Below are positions 37,051 to 46,111 of a DNA stretch of 64,000 nucleotides, in pieces (position 1 is the stretch's first letter; the number at the start of each line of letters is the position of its first letter). The notes beneath the pieces are model-generated. The model was not told the origin of the DNA. It was given only the letters and a program-made list of their open reading frames with translations, and searched no databases. The stretch comes from Alphaproteobacteria bacterium (GTDB taxonomy: Bacteria; Pseudomonadota; Alphaproteobacteria; Acetobacterales; Acetobacteraceae), in assembly GCA_020850755.1 (NCBI GenBank), contig JADZEB010000035.1, positions 1-64,000 of the forward strand, written 5' to 3'. Position numbers and translations under genes: made by a program.

Positions 37051-38255
37051 CCCGCCGAACGACGATGCACGAGACCGGTCCCGCCGCCGCCCCGCGGCGC
37101 GTGACGGTTCTTGGCAGCACCGGTTCGGTCGGTGTGCGCACCCTGCAACTGCTAGAGGGCCAGGCGGAGCGGGGGGCGTTTGCTGTCGAGGCGCTGGTGG
37201 CCAACCGCAATGCCGCACTGCTGGCCGAGCAGGCGCGGCGGGTCGGGGCACGGCTGGCGGTGGTGGCCGACCCGGACGCCTATGCCGAGCTGCGCGCGGC
37301 GCTTTCCGGCACCGGCATCGAGGCCGCCGCCGGCCCCGGGGCCGTGGTCGAAGCCGCGCGACGCCCGGCCGACTGGGTCATGGCGGCAATCGTCGGTGCC
37401 GCTGGCCTTGCCTCCACCCTGGCCGCGATCGAGCGTGGCTGCATTGTTGCCCTTGCCAACAAGGAAGCGCTGGTTTGCGCCGGTGCCCTGGTGATGCAGG
37501 CGGTGCGCCGGCATGGCGCCACGCTGTTGCCCGTCGATAGCGAGCACAACGCCATCTTCCAGGTCTTCGACCGCGCCGCCCCGGAAAGCGTGGAACGGCT
37601 GATCCTGACCGCCTCGGGCGGGCCTTTCCGCAGCCTGCCCCTGTCCGCCATGCGCGCGATCCAGCCCGAGCAGGCCCTGGCGCATCCGGTCTGGTCGATG
37701 GGGGCCAAGATCTCGGTCGATTCCGCCACGATGATGAACAAGGGGCTGGAGCATATCGAGGCGGCCTACCTGTTCCCGGTCCCGCCCGAGCGGATCGAGG
37801 TGCTGGTCCACCCGCAATCGATCGTCCATAGCCTGGTCGGCTATGTGGACGGATCCGTGCTGGCCCAGCTTGGCACGCCCGACATGCGCATCCCGATCGC
37901 CCACACCCTGGCCTGGCCAAGGCGGATGGCCGCCCCGACCGAGCGTTTAGACCTTGCCAAGCTCGGTTCCCTTACCTTCGAGGCGCCGGACCTGCTACGG
38001 TTCCCGGCCTTGCGGCTGGCTCGCGAGGCGCTGGCGGCGGGGGCGGCGGTCCCAGCGATCCTGAACGCAGCCAACGAGGAAGCCGTGCGGCTGTTCCTGG
38101 AACGGCGGATCGGGTTCCTCGCCATCGCCGAAGTGGTGGAACAAGTATTGCATAGTTTGGGTGCTCCGCGTGCCGACGCCTTGCCCGACCTTCTGGCCCT
38201 TGACGCAGAGGCCAGGGCGGAGGCAAAGCGTTTCGCCGCGGCGGTGGCCGCTTAG
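37041..38255 (+). CDS. dxr: 1-deoxy-D-xylulose 5-phosphate reductoisomerase, 404 aa
   Basis: Second enzyme of the MEP isoprenoid pathway; converts DXP to MEP with NADPH and a divalent metal. N-terminal nucleotide motif VTVLGSTGSVGVRTLQL, LANKEALVCAG, the metal/substrate loop LPVDSEHNAIFQ and SGGPF, then SVDSATMMNKGLE. GTG at 37041 with GGGAG seven bases upstream was chosen; GTG 37047 and ATG 37065 are alternatives. It overlaps cdsA by 10 bp. Confidence 0.96.
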   Translation: MGVTRRTTMHETGPAAAPRRVTVLGSTGSVGVRTLQLLEGQAERGAFAVEALVANRNAALLAEQARRVGARLAVVADPDAYAELRAALSGTGIEAAAGPGAVVEAARRPADWVMAAIVGAAGLASTLAAIERGCIVALANKEALVCAGALVMQAVRRHGATLLPVDSEHNAIFQVFDRAAPESVERLILTASGGPFRSLPLSAMRAIQPEQALAHPVWSMGAKISVDSATMMNKGLEHIEAAYLFPVPPERIEVLVHPQSIVHSLVGYVDGSVLAQLGTPDMRIPIAHTLAWPRRMAAPTERLDLAKLGSLTFEAPDLLRFPALRLAREALAAGAAVPAILNAANEEAVRLFLERRIGFLAIAEVVEQVLHSLGAPRADALPDLLALDAEARAEAKRFAAAVAA

Positions 38256-38266
38256 GGGGAGCGCCT

Positions 38267-39478
38267 ATGGATTTCCTGATGGCTGCCGGCTCAAGCCTTT
38301 ACGACGCGGCGCACCATCTCGTGGTGTTCGTGATCGTTCTCAGCGTGCTCGTTTTCGTGCACGAGTGGGGCCACTACTGGGCCGCGCGCCGCTGCAAGGT
38401 CCATGTCGAGGCGTTCTCGATCGGCTTCGGCCGCGAGATCTGGGGCCGCACCGACCGCCACGGCACCCGCTGGCGCGTAAGCCTGATACCGCTGGGCGGC
38501 TATGTCCGGCTGCACGGTCAGGGCGGTCCGGAGGAGAGCTTCCACGCCGAGGGCAAGGCCGATGCGGCGGAGCCGGCCCAGACGGCGCCGGCCGACCCGC
38601 CACCGGGGGCGCCGATTGCCGGCCCCTACCGTCCGGGCCAGTCCTTCGCCGAGAAGTCGGTCGGTCAGCGCGCCTTCATCGTTGCCGCCGGCCCGCTGGC
38701 GAACTTCGTCCTGGCCGCGCTGCTGTTCGCCGGGCTGTTCATGACCGTGGGCCAGTCGGTGACGCCGCCTCTGGTCACCGCGGTGCAGCCAGGCAGCGCC
38801 GCCGAGCGCGCCGGCATCCAGCCCAATGACCGCGTGCTGAAACTCGACGACCACACCATCTCGCGCTTCGAAGATTTGCAGCGGGTGGTGCGCATCCGCC
38901 CGCAGCAACCCATGGTTGCCCAGGTGGAGCGCGACGGCCAGATCCTCTCCCTCAACATCACGCCTGACCGGCGCGTGGTCGAGGATCGTTTCGGCGGCTC
39001 CCACGAGATGGGAGTGCTTGGCGTGTCCGGCGGCGTGAACGAGATCCGCCGCCACGACCCGCTGACCGCAACCTGGCGCGGCATGGTCGAGACGGTGCGG
39101 CTGAGCGAAGCGACGCTGACGGCGGTTTGGCAGATGATCGCCGGCACACGCGCCGCCGACGAGATCGGCGGGCCGCTGCGCATCGCCCAACTTTCCGGCC
39201 GGGTCGCATCGGACGGGGTGGTGCAGCTGCTCGGCTTCATCGCGCTCCTGTCGATCAATCTGGCGCTGATCAACCTGTTCCCGGTGCCCATCCTCGATGG
39301 CGGACACCTTCTGTTCTACGCCTTCGAGGCACTGTTCGGCCGCCCCTTGAGCCCGCGCGCACAGGAATATGGCTTCCGCCTTGGCCTGATGCTGATCGTC
39401 GTCCTGTTCGTCTTCGCGACCTGGAACGACCTGAAAAGCCTGCGCGTGGTGGAGTGGGTGACGCACCTTTTCGGCTGA
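38267..39478 (+). CDS. rseP: RseP-type site-2 metalloprotease, 403 aa
   Basis: Intramembrane zinc protease that cleaves anti-sigma factors and remnant signal peptides. HEWGH at residues 32-36 in the first helix. The first cytoplasmic segment includes FGREIWGR and IPLGGYVRLHG. One PDZ domain is visible (TAVQPGSAAERAGIQPNDRVL), and the second metal-ligand motif is INLFPVPILDGGHLL. A Pro/Ala-rich segment precedes the second helix. Located between dxr and bamA as in most Proteobacteria. Confidence 0.96.
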   Translation: MDFLMAAGSSLYDAAHHLVVFVIVLSVLVFVHEWGHYWAARRCKVHVEAFSIGFGREIWGRTDRHGTRWRVSLIPLGGYVRLHGQGGPEESFHAEGKADAAEPAQTAPADPPPGAPIAGPYRPGQSFAEKSVGQRAFIVAAGPLANFVLAALLFAGLFMTVGQSVTPPLVTAVQPGSAAERAGIQPNDRVLKLDDHTISRFEDLQRVVRIRPQQPMVAQVERDGQILSLNITPDRRVVEDRFGGSHEMGVLGVSGGVNEIRRHDPLTATWRGMVETVRLSEATLTAVWQMIAGTRAADEIGGPLRIAQLSGRVASDGVVQLLGFIALLSINLALINLFPVPILDGGHLLFYAFEALFGRPLSPRAQEYGFRLGLMLIVVLFVFATWNDLKSLRVVEWVTHLFG

Positions 39479-39492
39479 TCCGCCTGCCGGGG

Positions 39493-39522
39493 GTGACAGC
39501 CGGCCCGGAATGCCCTTATTCT
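39493..39522 (+). promoter_or_regulatory. Candidate bamA promoter
   Basis: GTGACA (39493-39498), 17-18 bp, then TTATTC/TATTCT ending at 39522. Together with the shared 17-base element before the start codon it mirrors the layout of the proS leader. A sigma-E-like promoter was considered, but no clear GAACTT/TCTGA pair is seen. Confidence 0.4.
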
Positions 39523-39552
39523 CCCGCCCTCCCGTTAACCGCCTCGTCGGTC

Positions 39553-39569
39553 CCCCCGCACGAACGAGC
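39553..39569 (+). promoter_or_regulatory. 17-base leader element shared with proS
   Basis: CCCCCGCACGAACGAGC, identical to 23783-23799, ends five bases before the bamA ATG and is followed by GCAGG, a possible short ribosome binding site. Confidence 0.4.
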
Positions 39570-39574
39570 GCAGG

Positions 39575-41917
39575 ATGCCGTTGCCCTCGACCCGCGCCAT
39601 CCTGCTTGCCTCCGCGCTGATCTCGCTTGGTACTGCCGGCCTCGTCTGGCAGGCGCCGCGTGTCGGCGCCGAGGAGATCGCCCAGGCCCCGGCCACGATC
39701 GCCGTCGGCGGCGGTTTCGTCCGCCGCGTCGTGGTCGAGGGCAATGAGCGTATCGAGGAAGCCACCGTCCGGTCCTACATGCTGATCCAGCAGGGCGACC
39801 GCTTCGATGCCGAGCGGGTAGACCGCTCGCTGAAGGCGCTGTTCTCGACCGGGCTTTTCGCCGATGTGGCGATGCGCCGCAGCGGCGACGACCTGGTGGT
39901 GCGGGTGACCGAGAACCCGATCATCAACCGCATCGCCTTCGAGGGCAACCGTGCCCTGGGCGACGAGGTGCTGCGCCCCGAGGTGCAGCTCCGCGCGCGC
40001 TCGGTCTATACCCGTCCGGCGGTGCAGGCCGATACCCAGCGCCTGCTGGAGATCTACGCCCGCCGCGGGCGCTTCGGCGCGCAGATCGAGCCCAAGATCA
40101 TCCGGCTGGCGCAGAACCGCGTCGATCTTGTCTTCGAGATCCGCGAGGGCGACGCCACCGGCGTGCGGCGCATCAACTTCGTCGGCAACCGCTACTACAG
40201 CGACGGCCGGTTGCGCGAGGTGGTGCAGACCAAGGAATCCCGCTGGTACCGCTTCTTCTCGAGCGACGACAGCTACGACCCCGACCGCCTGACCTTCGAC
40301 CGCGAACTCTTGCGCCGGCAGTATCTGCGTGCCGGCTTCGCCGATTTCCGCGTCGCCTCGGCGGTGGCCGAACTGACCGAGGACCGGCGCGCCTTCTTCA
40401 TCACCTACACGATCGAGGAAGGCGACCGCTACCGCGTGGGCAGCGTCAACATCGACAGCCGCCTGCGCGGCCTCGAGGGCGACAGCCTGCGCCGCAACCT
40501 CACCATCGATGAGGGCGACTGGTACAACGCCAACGAGATCGAGAACTCGGTCCAGGCGCTGACCCAGGCGGTAGGCAATGCCGGCTTCGCCTTCGTCGAT
40601 GTGCAGCCGCGCGTCGTGCGCAATCGCGAGACCAAGACCATCGACATCACCTTCGAGGTGGGCGAGGGGCCGCGTGTCTTCGTAGAGCGCATCGACATCG
40701 TCGGCAATGTGCGCACCCAGGACCGCGTGATCCGCCGCGAGTTCCGTCTGGCCGAAGGCGACGCCTTCAACGCCGCGCGCGTGCGCCGCGCCCGCCAGCG
40801 GCTGATCGATCTGCAGTATTTCAACCGCGTCACGGTCAACACGCAGCAGGGCGCTGCGCCCGACCGCACTGTGCTCCAGGTCGAGGTGGACGAGCGCGCC
40901 ACCGGCGAGTTCTCGATCGGCGCGGGCTTCTCCACCGATGCCGGCGCGCTGGTCGAGCTTGGCCTGCGCGAGCGCAACCTGGTCGGCACCGGCATCGATT
41001 TCCGCCTCGCCACCGTGATCGCGCAGCGGCGCGGGCAGCTCGATTTCTCGATCACCGATCCGCAGTTCCTTGACCTTCCGATCGCGCTCGGCCTCGACAT
41101 CTTCTACATCCAGCGCAACCTGGAGCGCTTCAGCTCGTTCAGCGACAAGCGCGCCGGCTTTGCCGTGCGCATCGGCTACGACATCTCGGAGTATCTGCGT
41201 CAGGTCTGGAGCTACACCCTGGCCGAGCGCGAGGTGACCAACGTCCCGGCGGAAGCCTCGCTGTTCGTGAAGGAGCAGGAGGGGCGGACGCTGCTGTCGC
41301 AGATCGGCACCTCGATCGTCTATGACCGGCGCGACAGCCGTGTCGATCCCCGCGATGGCTATGTCGTGCGGCTGGGGCTGGATGTGGCTGGCCTGGGTGG
41401 CGATGTGCGCTACATTCGCTACCGCGCGGATGCCGCCTACTACATCCCGCTGACCCAGCTGATGGGTCATGAGGAATGGGGGCTGGCCTTCCTTGGCAGT
41501 GCCGGCTATCTCGACAATCTCAGCCGGCGCGAGCGTATCGTGGACCGCTTCTTCCTAGGCGGCGATTCGCTGCGCGGCTTCCAGAGCGGTGGCGTCGGCC
41601 CGCGCGACGTGGCCACTGGCGACAGCCTGGGCGGGCGCCTGCTCTGGACCGCCTCGACCGAGCTGCGCTTCCCACTCGGCCTGCCGCAGGAGCTTGGTCT
41701 CAGCGGTCGCGCCTTCGTCGACATCGGCTCCTTGTCGCAGGTTTCCGCGACCGGGCCGAACGTGGCAGACGAGGGCACCCCGCGCGTCGGCGCGGGTTTC
41801 GGCTTCACCTGGCGTGCCCCGATCGGTGTGATCAACATTGATTTTGGCCAGGCATTGGTGAAGAAGTCCTACGACCGGACACAGATCGTCCGAATCGGCT
41901 TCGGTACGAGGTTCTAG
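39575..41917 (+). CDS. bamA: Outer membrane protein assembly factor BamA, 780 aa
   Basis: Omp85 protein that folds and inserts beta-barrels into the outer membrane. A signal peptide with a hydrophobic core (residues 7-25) is cut near VGAEE. Five POTRA domains span roughly residues 45-440 (first begins VRRVVVEGNERIEE). The C-terminal barrel contains the VRGF/IRGF-like DSLRGFQSGGVGPRD motif and ends in a terminal aromatic, GFGTRF, the usual barrel signal. Upstream are rseP and downstream skp, four bases after the stop. Confidence 0.97.
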   Translation: MPLPSTRAILLASALISLGTAGLVWQAPRVGAEEIAQAPATIAVGGGFVRRVVVEGNERIEEATVRSYMLIQQGDRFDAERVDRSLKALFSTGLFADVAMRRSGDDLVVRVTENPIINRIAFEGNRALGDEVLRPEVQLRARSVYTRPAVQADTQRLLEIYARRGRFGAQIEPKIIRLAQNRVDLVFEIREGDATGVRRINFVGNRYYSDGRLREVVQTKESRWYRFFSSDDSYDPDRLTFDRELLRRQYLRAGFADFRVASAVAELTEDRRAFFITYTIEEGDRYRVGSVNIDSRLRGLEGDSLRRNLTIDEGDWYNANEIENSVQALTQAVGNAGFAFVDVQPRVVRNRETKTIDITFEVGEGPRVFVERIDIVGNVRTQDRVIRREFRLAEGDAFNAARVRRARQRLIDLQYFNRVTVNTQQGAAPDRTVLQVEVDERATGEFSIGAGFSTDAGALVELGLRERNLVGTGIDFRLATVIAQRRGQLDFSITDPQFLDLPIALGLDIFYIQRNLERFSSFSDKRAGFAVRIGYDISEYLRQVWSYTLAEREVTNVPAEASLFVKEQEGRTLLSQIGTSIVYDRRDSRVDPRDGYVVRLGLDVAGLGGDVRYIRYRADAAYYIPLTQLMGHEEWGLAFLGSAGYLDNLSRRERIVDRFFLGGDSLRGFQSGGVGPRDVATGDSLGGRLLWTASTELRFPLGLPQELGLSGRAFVDIGSLSQVSATGPNVADEGTPRVGAGFGFTWRAPIGVINIDFGQALVKKSYDRTQIVRIGFGTRF

Positions 41918-41921
41918 ATCC

Positions 41922-42602
41922 ATGTCTCAGTCCTTCCGCCGGCCATTCCGCATGGCCGCTTTCGCCATTGCTATCGCCGCCGCGGCGCTGTTCGCGGGCG
42001 GCCTCGTGTCCGGAGGCACGGCGATGGCGCAGCAGAACCAGCAATGGTTTGTGCCGGGCCAGCAGCAGCAGCAGCGCCCGGCCCAGGCCCAGCGCGGCGG
42101 GCAGGCCCAGCCGCAGCGTCCGGGCCGCCCGCCGGCACCGATCATCGGTATTGTCTCTGTCCCTGACATCATGCGCTCGTCCGTCGCCGCCCAGGGCGTG
42201 CAGCGCGTGATCGAGGAGCGGCGGCTCAAGCTCAACGACGATGCGCAGCGCGAGCAGGAAGCCTGGCGCCAGGCCCAGCAGGCGCTGATCAGCGAGCGCG
42301 CCACCCTGACGCCCGAACAGCTGCGCGAGCGCGAGCGGCAGTTGCAGGAACGCATCAACAATGCCCAGCGCATCTTCCGCGAGCGCACCGTGGCGATCCA
42401 GCGCGTCGGACAGGAGGCGCTGGCGAAGGTCGAGGAGGAACTGGCGAACATCGTCCGCCAGCTGGCCCAGGAACGCGGGCTGAACATGGTCCTGCACCGC
42501 AACCTGGTGATCCTGAACTATCCGGAGTTCGAGATCACCGACGTCGCCACGCAGCGCCTGAACGAGCGCCTGCGCTCGGTCCCGGTGCCGGAGGGCGGCT
42601 AG
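41922..42602 (+). CDS. skp: OmpH/Skp family periplasmic chaperone, 226 aa
   Basis: Periplasmic chaperone that carries unfolded outer-membrane proteins to BamA. Signal peptide with a long hydrophobic core, AMAQ cleavage region near residue 36, then a low-complexity Gln/Pro/Arg linker (about residues 40-70) that is longer than in E. coli Skp. The body is mostly charged coiled-coil helix (residues ~90-180). Weakly conserved in sequence; the assignment relies on the coiled coil, signal peptide and position between bamA and lpxD. Confidence 0.9.
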   Translation: MSQSFRRPFRMAAFAIAIAAAALFAGGLVSGGTAMAQQNQQWFVPGQQQQQRPAQAQRGGQAQPQRPGRPPAPIIGIVSVPDIMRSSVAAQGVQRVIEERRLKLNDDAQREQEAWRQAQQALISERATLTPEQLRERERQLQERINNAQRIFRERTVAIQRVGQEALAKVEEELANIVRQLAQERGLNMVLHRNLVILNYPEFEITDVATQRLNERLRSVPVPEGG

Positions 42603-42744
42603 GGGGTGTCCGTTCCGGTCCGGCCCCGGATGGTTCCGCGAGAGCGGACGTAGCGGACGGGCGATGCTAGGTTTCCCGGACCCCGCTGCGGCGCGGCTGA
42701 TGCCAGTCGTAGTGTCGTTTCCTCCGGGCGGCCTACCGGGGTTT

Positions 42745-42765
42745 GGCCGCGCAGTCCGCGCGGCC
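42745..42765. other. GC-rich hairpin between skp and lpxD
   Basis: Perfect 8-bp stem GGCCGCGC / GCGCGGCC with loop AGTCC in the 235-bp skp-lpxD gap. No T-run on either side. Possibly an mRNA processing or stability element; no promoter for lpxD could be singled out in this gap. Confidence 0.3.
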
Positions 42766-42837
42766 CGCTAGGGCGGCGCGAGCGCTTGAAGGCGCCACAG
42801 ACATGCTCCGCGGCATCCCGCCTTTCCTCGGAAGCGG

Positions 42838-43941
42838 GTGCCGCCGGGCGGGCAGGGCAAGCTGGTCGATCCGCGCTTCTTCGCAACTAGCGGTCCATTC
42901 ACCCTCGCCGAGCTTGCGGCCCGCGCCGAAGCGGCGCTGGCGCCGGGCGCCGATCCAGCATTGACCCTGACCGATGTGGCGCCGCTCGCCGCTGCGGGTC
43001 CGGGCGAGATATCGTTCCTCGACAACAAGCGGTATGTGGCGGCTCTTGCCGGCTGCCGCGCCGGGGCCTGCATCCTGCACCCCTCGATGGTGGCCAAGGC
43101 ACCGGCCGGCATGGCGCTCCTGCTGCACGAGAAGCCCTATCTCGGTTATGCGCGGATCGCGGCCGCCTTCCACCCGCTGCCGCCAGCCACCCCCGGCATC
43201 CACCCGAGCGCTGTCATTGCACCTGGCGCCAAGATCGGCCATGGCTGCGAGATCGGACCCTTCGTCGTGGTCGAGGCGGGTGCCGAGATCGGCGCCAACT
43301 GCCGCATCGCCGCCCATGCCGTGATCGGGCGCGGCGTGGCGATCGGGCCGGATTGCCGGATCGGGCCCCATGCCAGCATCTCGCATGCCATCCTGGGCGC
43401 GCGGGTGATGATCTATCCCGGCGTGCGCATCGGCCAGGAGGGCTTCGGCTTCGCCGAGGGGCCGGCGGGCTTCGTCAGCGTGCCGCAGCTTGGCCGGGTG
43501 CTGGTGGGCGACGATGTCGAGGTCGGCGCCAACACGACGATCGACCGCGGATCGGCCTCCGATACGGTGATCGGCGCCGGCAGCCGCATTGATAATCTCG
43601 TGCAGATCGGGCACAACGTGCGCATCGGCCGCTGCTGCGTGATCGTGGCGCAGGTGGGCATTTCGGGCTCGACCGAGCTTGGCGATTTCGTCATGGCGGG
43701 CGGGCAGGCGGGCTTCACCGGGCACCTGAAGGTCGGCGCGCGGGCACGCATCGCCGCGAAGGCCGGCGTGGCCGGCGATGTCGAGCCAGGCCAGGACGTT
43801 GCCGGGGGGCCGGCACGCCCGGCGGCCGAGCACTGGCGCGCGACCGCGCTCTTGTATCGGCTCGCGCGCGAGGAACGGGAACGCCGGGCGCAAGCCGTGG
43901 CGGGCGCCGCGCAAGGTAGGCCGAAAAAGAAGGCGGACTGA
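42838..43941 (+). CDS. lpxD: UDP-3-O-(3-hydroxyacyl)glucosamine N-acyltransferase, 367 aa
   Basis: Third enzyme of lipid A synthesis; adds the N-linked hydroxyacyl chain. An N-terminal uridine-binding domain (residues ~1-110) is followed by a left-handed beta helix of hexapeptide repeats with many I-G-x-x-x motifs, and a C-terminal helix. LVQIGHNVRIGR carries the catalytic histidine. It starts with GTG at 42838; no strong ribosome binding site. Directly upstream of fabZ. Confidence 0.95.
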   Translation: MPPGGQGKLVDPRFFATSGPFTLAELAARAEAALAPGADPALTLTDVAPLAAAGPGEISFLDNKRYVAALAGCRAGACILHPSMVAKAPAGMALLLHEKPYLGYARIAAAFHPLPPATPGIHPSAVIAPGAKIGHGCEIGPFVVVEAGAEIGANCRIAAHAVIGRGVAIGPDCRIGPHASISHAILGARVMIYPGVRIGQEGFGFAEGPAGFVSVPQLGRVLVGDDVEVGANTTIDRGSASDTVIGAGSRIDNLVQIGHNVRIGRCCVIVAQVGISGSTELGDFVMAGGQAGFTGHLKVGARARIAAKAGVAGDVEPGQDVAGGPARPAAEHWRATALLYRLAREERERRAQAVAGAAQGRPKKKAD

Positions 43942-43944
43942 GGG

Positions 43945-44412
43945 ATGGACGTTACTGAACCAGGCACGCGGGTTGAAGCTCTGGACATCGCTCGCATCAT
44001 GCAGGCGATCCCGCATCGCTATCCGTTCCTGATGGTCGATCGCGTGGTCGAGGTGGTGAAGAACGAGAGCGCGATCGGCATCAAGAACGTGTCGATCAAC
44101 GAGAGCTATTTCCAGGGCCATTTCCCCGCGCACCCGGTCATGCCGGGGGTGCTGATCATCGAGGCGATGGCACAAACGGCGGGCGTGCTGGTGGTGGAAA
44201 CGCTGGGGCCGGAATCCCAGGGCAAGCTCGTCTATTTCATGATGATCGAGAACGCCAAGTTCCGCCGCCCCGTCGTGCCGGGCGACCAGCTGCGCATCCA
44301 TGTGAAGAAGGAACGCAATCGCGGCAATGTCTGGAAGTTCTCGGCCGAGGCCAAGGTCGATGGTGCCGTGGTGGCCGAAAGCACCTATGCCGCGATGATC
44401 CTGGACCGCTGA
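43945..44412 (+). CDS. fabZ: 3-hydroxyacyl-ACP dehydratase FabZ, 155 aa
   Basis: Hot-dog fold dehydratase of fatty acid elongation that competes with LpxA/LpxD for hydroxyacyl-ACP. Catalytic His in [15 protein letters not shown] and Glu in [22 protein letters not shown] near the N terminus. Lies three bases after lpxD and immediately before lpxA. Confidence 0.98.
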   Translation: MDVTEPGTRVEALDIARIMQAIPHRYPFLMVDRVVEVVKNESAIGIKNVSINESYFQGHFPAHPVMPGVLIIEAMAQTAGVLVVETLGPESQGKLVYFMMIENAKFRRPVVPGDQLRIHVKKERNRGNVWKFSAEAKVDGAVVAESTYAAMILDR

Positions 44413-45246
44413 ATGCCCGAGATCCATCCCACGGCGCTGGTCGCGCCCGGCGCGCGGCTGGCCGAGAGCGTGCGCATCGGCCCCTTCAGCACCATCGGCG
44501 CCGAGGTGACGCTTGGTCCCGGCGTCGAGGTCATGTCGCACGTCGTCATCGATGGCCGCACCGTGGTCGGCGAGGGGTGCCGCATATTCCCCGGTGCCAC
44601 CGTGGGGCTCGCGCCCCAGGACCTGAAATACGCCAACGAGCCGACCGAACTGCGCATCGGCGCGCGCTGCCTGATCCGCGAGCATGTCACCATCCATCGC
44701 GGCACCAAGGGCGGCGGCGGCATCACCTCGGTGGGCGATGACTGCTTCCTCATGGCCTGCGTGCATGTCGCGCATGACTGCCATCTCGGCAACCGCGTGA
44801 TCATCGCCAACAACGCGGTGATGGGCGGCCATGTCGAGATCGGCGACAATGCCGTGATCGGCGGCACGGCGGCGCTGCACCAGTTCGTGCGCATCGGCCG
44901 GCACGCGATGGTGGGCGGCGCCTCGGCCGTGGAGGGCGATGTCATCCCGTTCGGTTCGGTCCTGGGCAACCGCGCCTGGCTTGCGGGCCTGAACCTGATC
45001 GGGCTCAAGCGCCGCGGCTTCCCGCGCACCCAGATCCACGCCCTGCGCGGCGCATTCCGCCTCGTCTTCGGCGCCGAGGGCACGCTCGAATCACGGCTGG
45101 ATGCGGCACTCGCCCGCTGGCCCGAGGAGGCGCTGGTGCAGGAGGTGGTGGCCTTCATGCGCGCGCCCTCGAAGCGGCCCTTGGTGCTGCCTGGGCGTGC
45201 GGGCGCGATCGATGTCGGCGACGCCGACGAGGCGAATGGCGCCTGA
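44413..45246 (+). CDS. lpxA: UDP-N-acetylglucosamine acyltransferase LpxA, 277 aa
   Basis: First enzyme of lipid A synthesis. Left-handed beta helix of hexapeptide repeats starting IHPTALVAPGARL. The catalytic histidine region is ACVHVAHDCHLGN, with GGTKGGGGITSVG-like acyl-loop sequence upstream and a C-terminal helical domain (NLIGLKRRGFPRTQIHALR). The ATG abuts the fabZ stop with no gap. Confidence 0.97.
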   Translation: MPEIHPTALVAPGARLAESVRIGPFSTIGAEVTLGPGVEVMSHVVIDGRTVVGEGCRIFPGATVGLAPQDLKYANEPTELRIGARCLIREHVTIHRGTKGGGGITSVGDDCFLMACVHVAHDCHLGNRVIIANNAVMGGHVEIGDNAVIGGTAALHQFVRIGRHAMVGGASAVEGDVIPFGSVLGNRAWLAGLNLIGLKRRGFPRTQIHALRGAFRLVFGAEGTLESRLDAALARWPEEALVQEVVAFMRAPSKRPLVLPGRAGAIDVGDADEANGA

Positions 45247-45247
45247 C

Positions 45248-46111
45248 ATGGCTCGGCCGCGTGCGCGGCTGGCGGTGCTGGCGGGCGGCGGGCGCGTGCC
45301 CGTGCTCCTGGCCGAGGCGGCGGCGACACAAGGCCGGCTTGCCGTCGTGATCGGCTTCGAAGGCAATGCCGACCCGGCGCCTTTCGCCCGCTTCCCGTTC
45401 CAGGCCGTGCGCATCGGCGCCGCCGGCCGTCTGTTCGAGATCCTGCGCAGCCACGGCGCCGAGGAGATCGTGCTCGCCGGCACGGTTCGCCGTCCTGCCA
45501 TGTCCGCGCTGATGCCTGATCTCGCCGGCATGAAGGTCCTTGCGCGCCTCGGCCGCGCGATGCTGGGCGGGGACGATACGCTGCTCTCGGCCGTGATCCG
45601 CGAGTTCGAGGCGGAGGGATTCCGTGTCGTCGGCGCGCATGACGTGCTGGCCGATCTCCTCACGCCATCGGGCCAGCTCGGGCGCGTCGCCGCGAACGAG
45701 GCGGCGCGTACCGACATCGCACGCGGCGTGGCCGTGTTGCGCGCCATGGGCGCGGTCGATGTCGGCCAGGCGGTGGTGGTGCAGCAGGGCCTCGTGCTCG
45801 GGGTTGAGGCGATCGAGGGCACGGATGCGCTGCTCGCGCGCGTGGCCACGCTCGCGCGCGATGGGCAGGGCGGCGTCCTGGTGAAGCTCGCCAAGCCGCA
45901 ACAGGAGAAGCGTGTCGATCTGCCGACGATCGGGCTGGCGACCGTGCAGGGCGCCGCGGCGGCGGGTCTGGTCGGCATCGCTGCCGAGGCCGGGCGCAGC
46001 TTGTTCCTCGACCGTGCCGAGACGATCGCTGCGGCCGACGCCGCGGGACTGTTCCTGCTCGGTATCGACACCATGAGCGATGACCCGGCAGCGGCGCCCG
46101 CGGCGCCATGA
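45248..46111 (+). CDS. lpxI: UDP-2,3-diacylglucosamine diphosphatase LpxI, 287 aa
   Basis: Hydrolyses UDP-2,3-diacylglucosamine to lipid X in Alphaproteobacteria, in place of LpxH. N-terminal VLAGGGRVPVLLAEAA, the VLAGTVRRPA segment, GAHDVLADLLTPSGQLG, and the C-terminal domain with KLAKPQQEKRVDLPTIG and GIAAEAGRSLFLDR. Fits the DUF1009 family. It begins one base after the lpxA stop and overlaps lpxB by four bases. Confidence 0.95.
   Translation: MARPRARLAVLAGGGRVPVLLAEAAATQGRLAVVIGFEGNADPAPFARFPFQAVRIGAAGRLFEILRSHGAEEIVLAGTVRRPAMSALMPDLAGMKVLARLGRAMLGGDDTLLSAVIREFEAEGFRVVGAHDVLADLLTPSGQLGRVAANEAARTDIARGVAVLRAMGAVDVGQAVVVQQGLVLGVEAIEGTDALLARVATLARDGQGGVLVKLAKPQQEKRVDLPTIGLATVQGAAAAGLVGIAAEAGRSLFLDRAETIAAADAAGLFLLGIDTMSDDPAAAPAAP

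Noticed and set aside
42061-42130. CAG/CCG-rich stretch in skp as a DNA tandem repeat
   Set aside because: It encodes the Gln/Pro/Arg linker of the chaperone and has no regular repeat unit.
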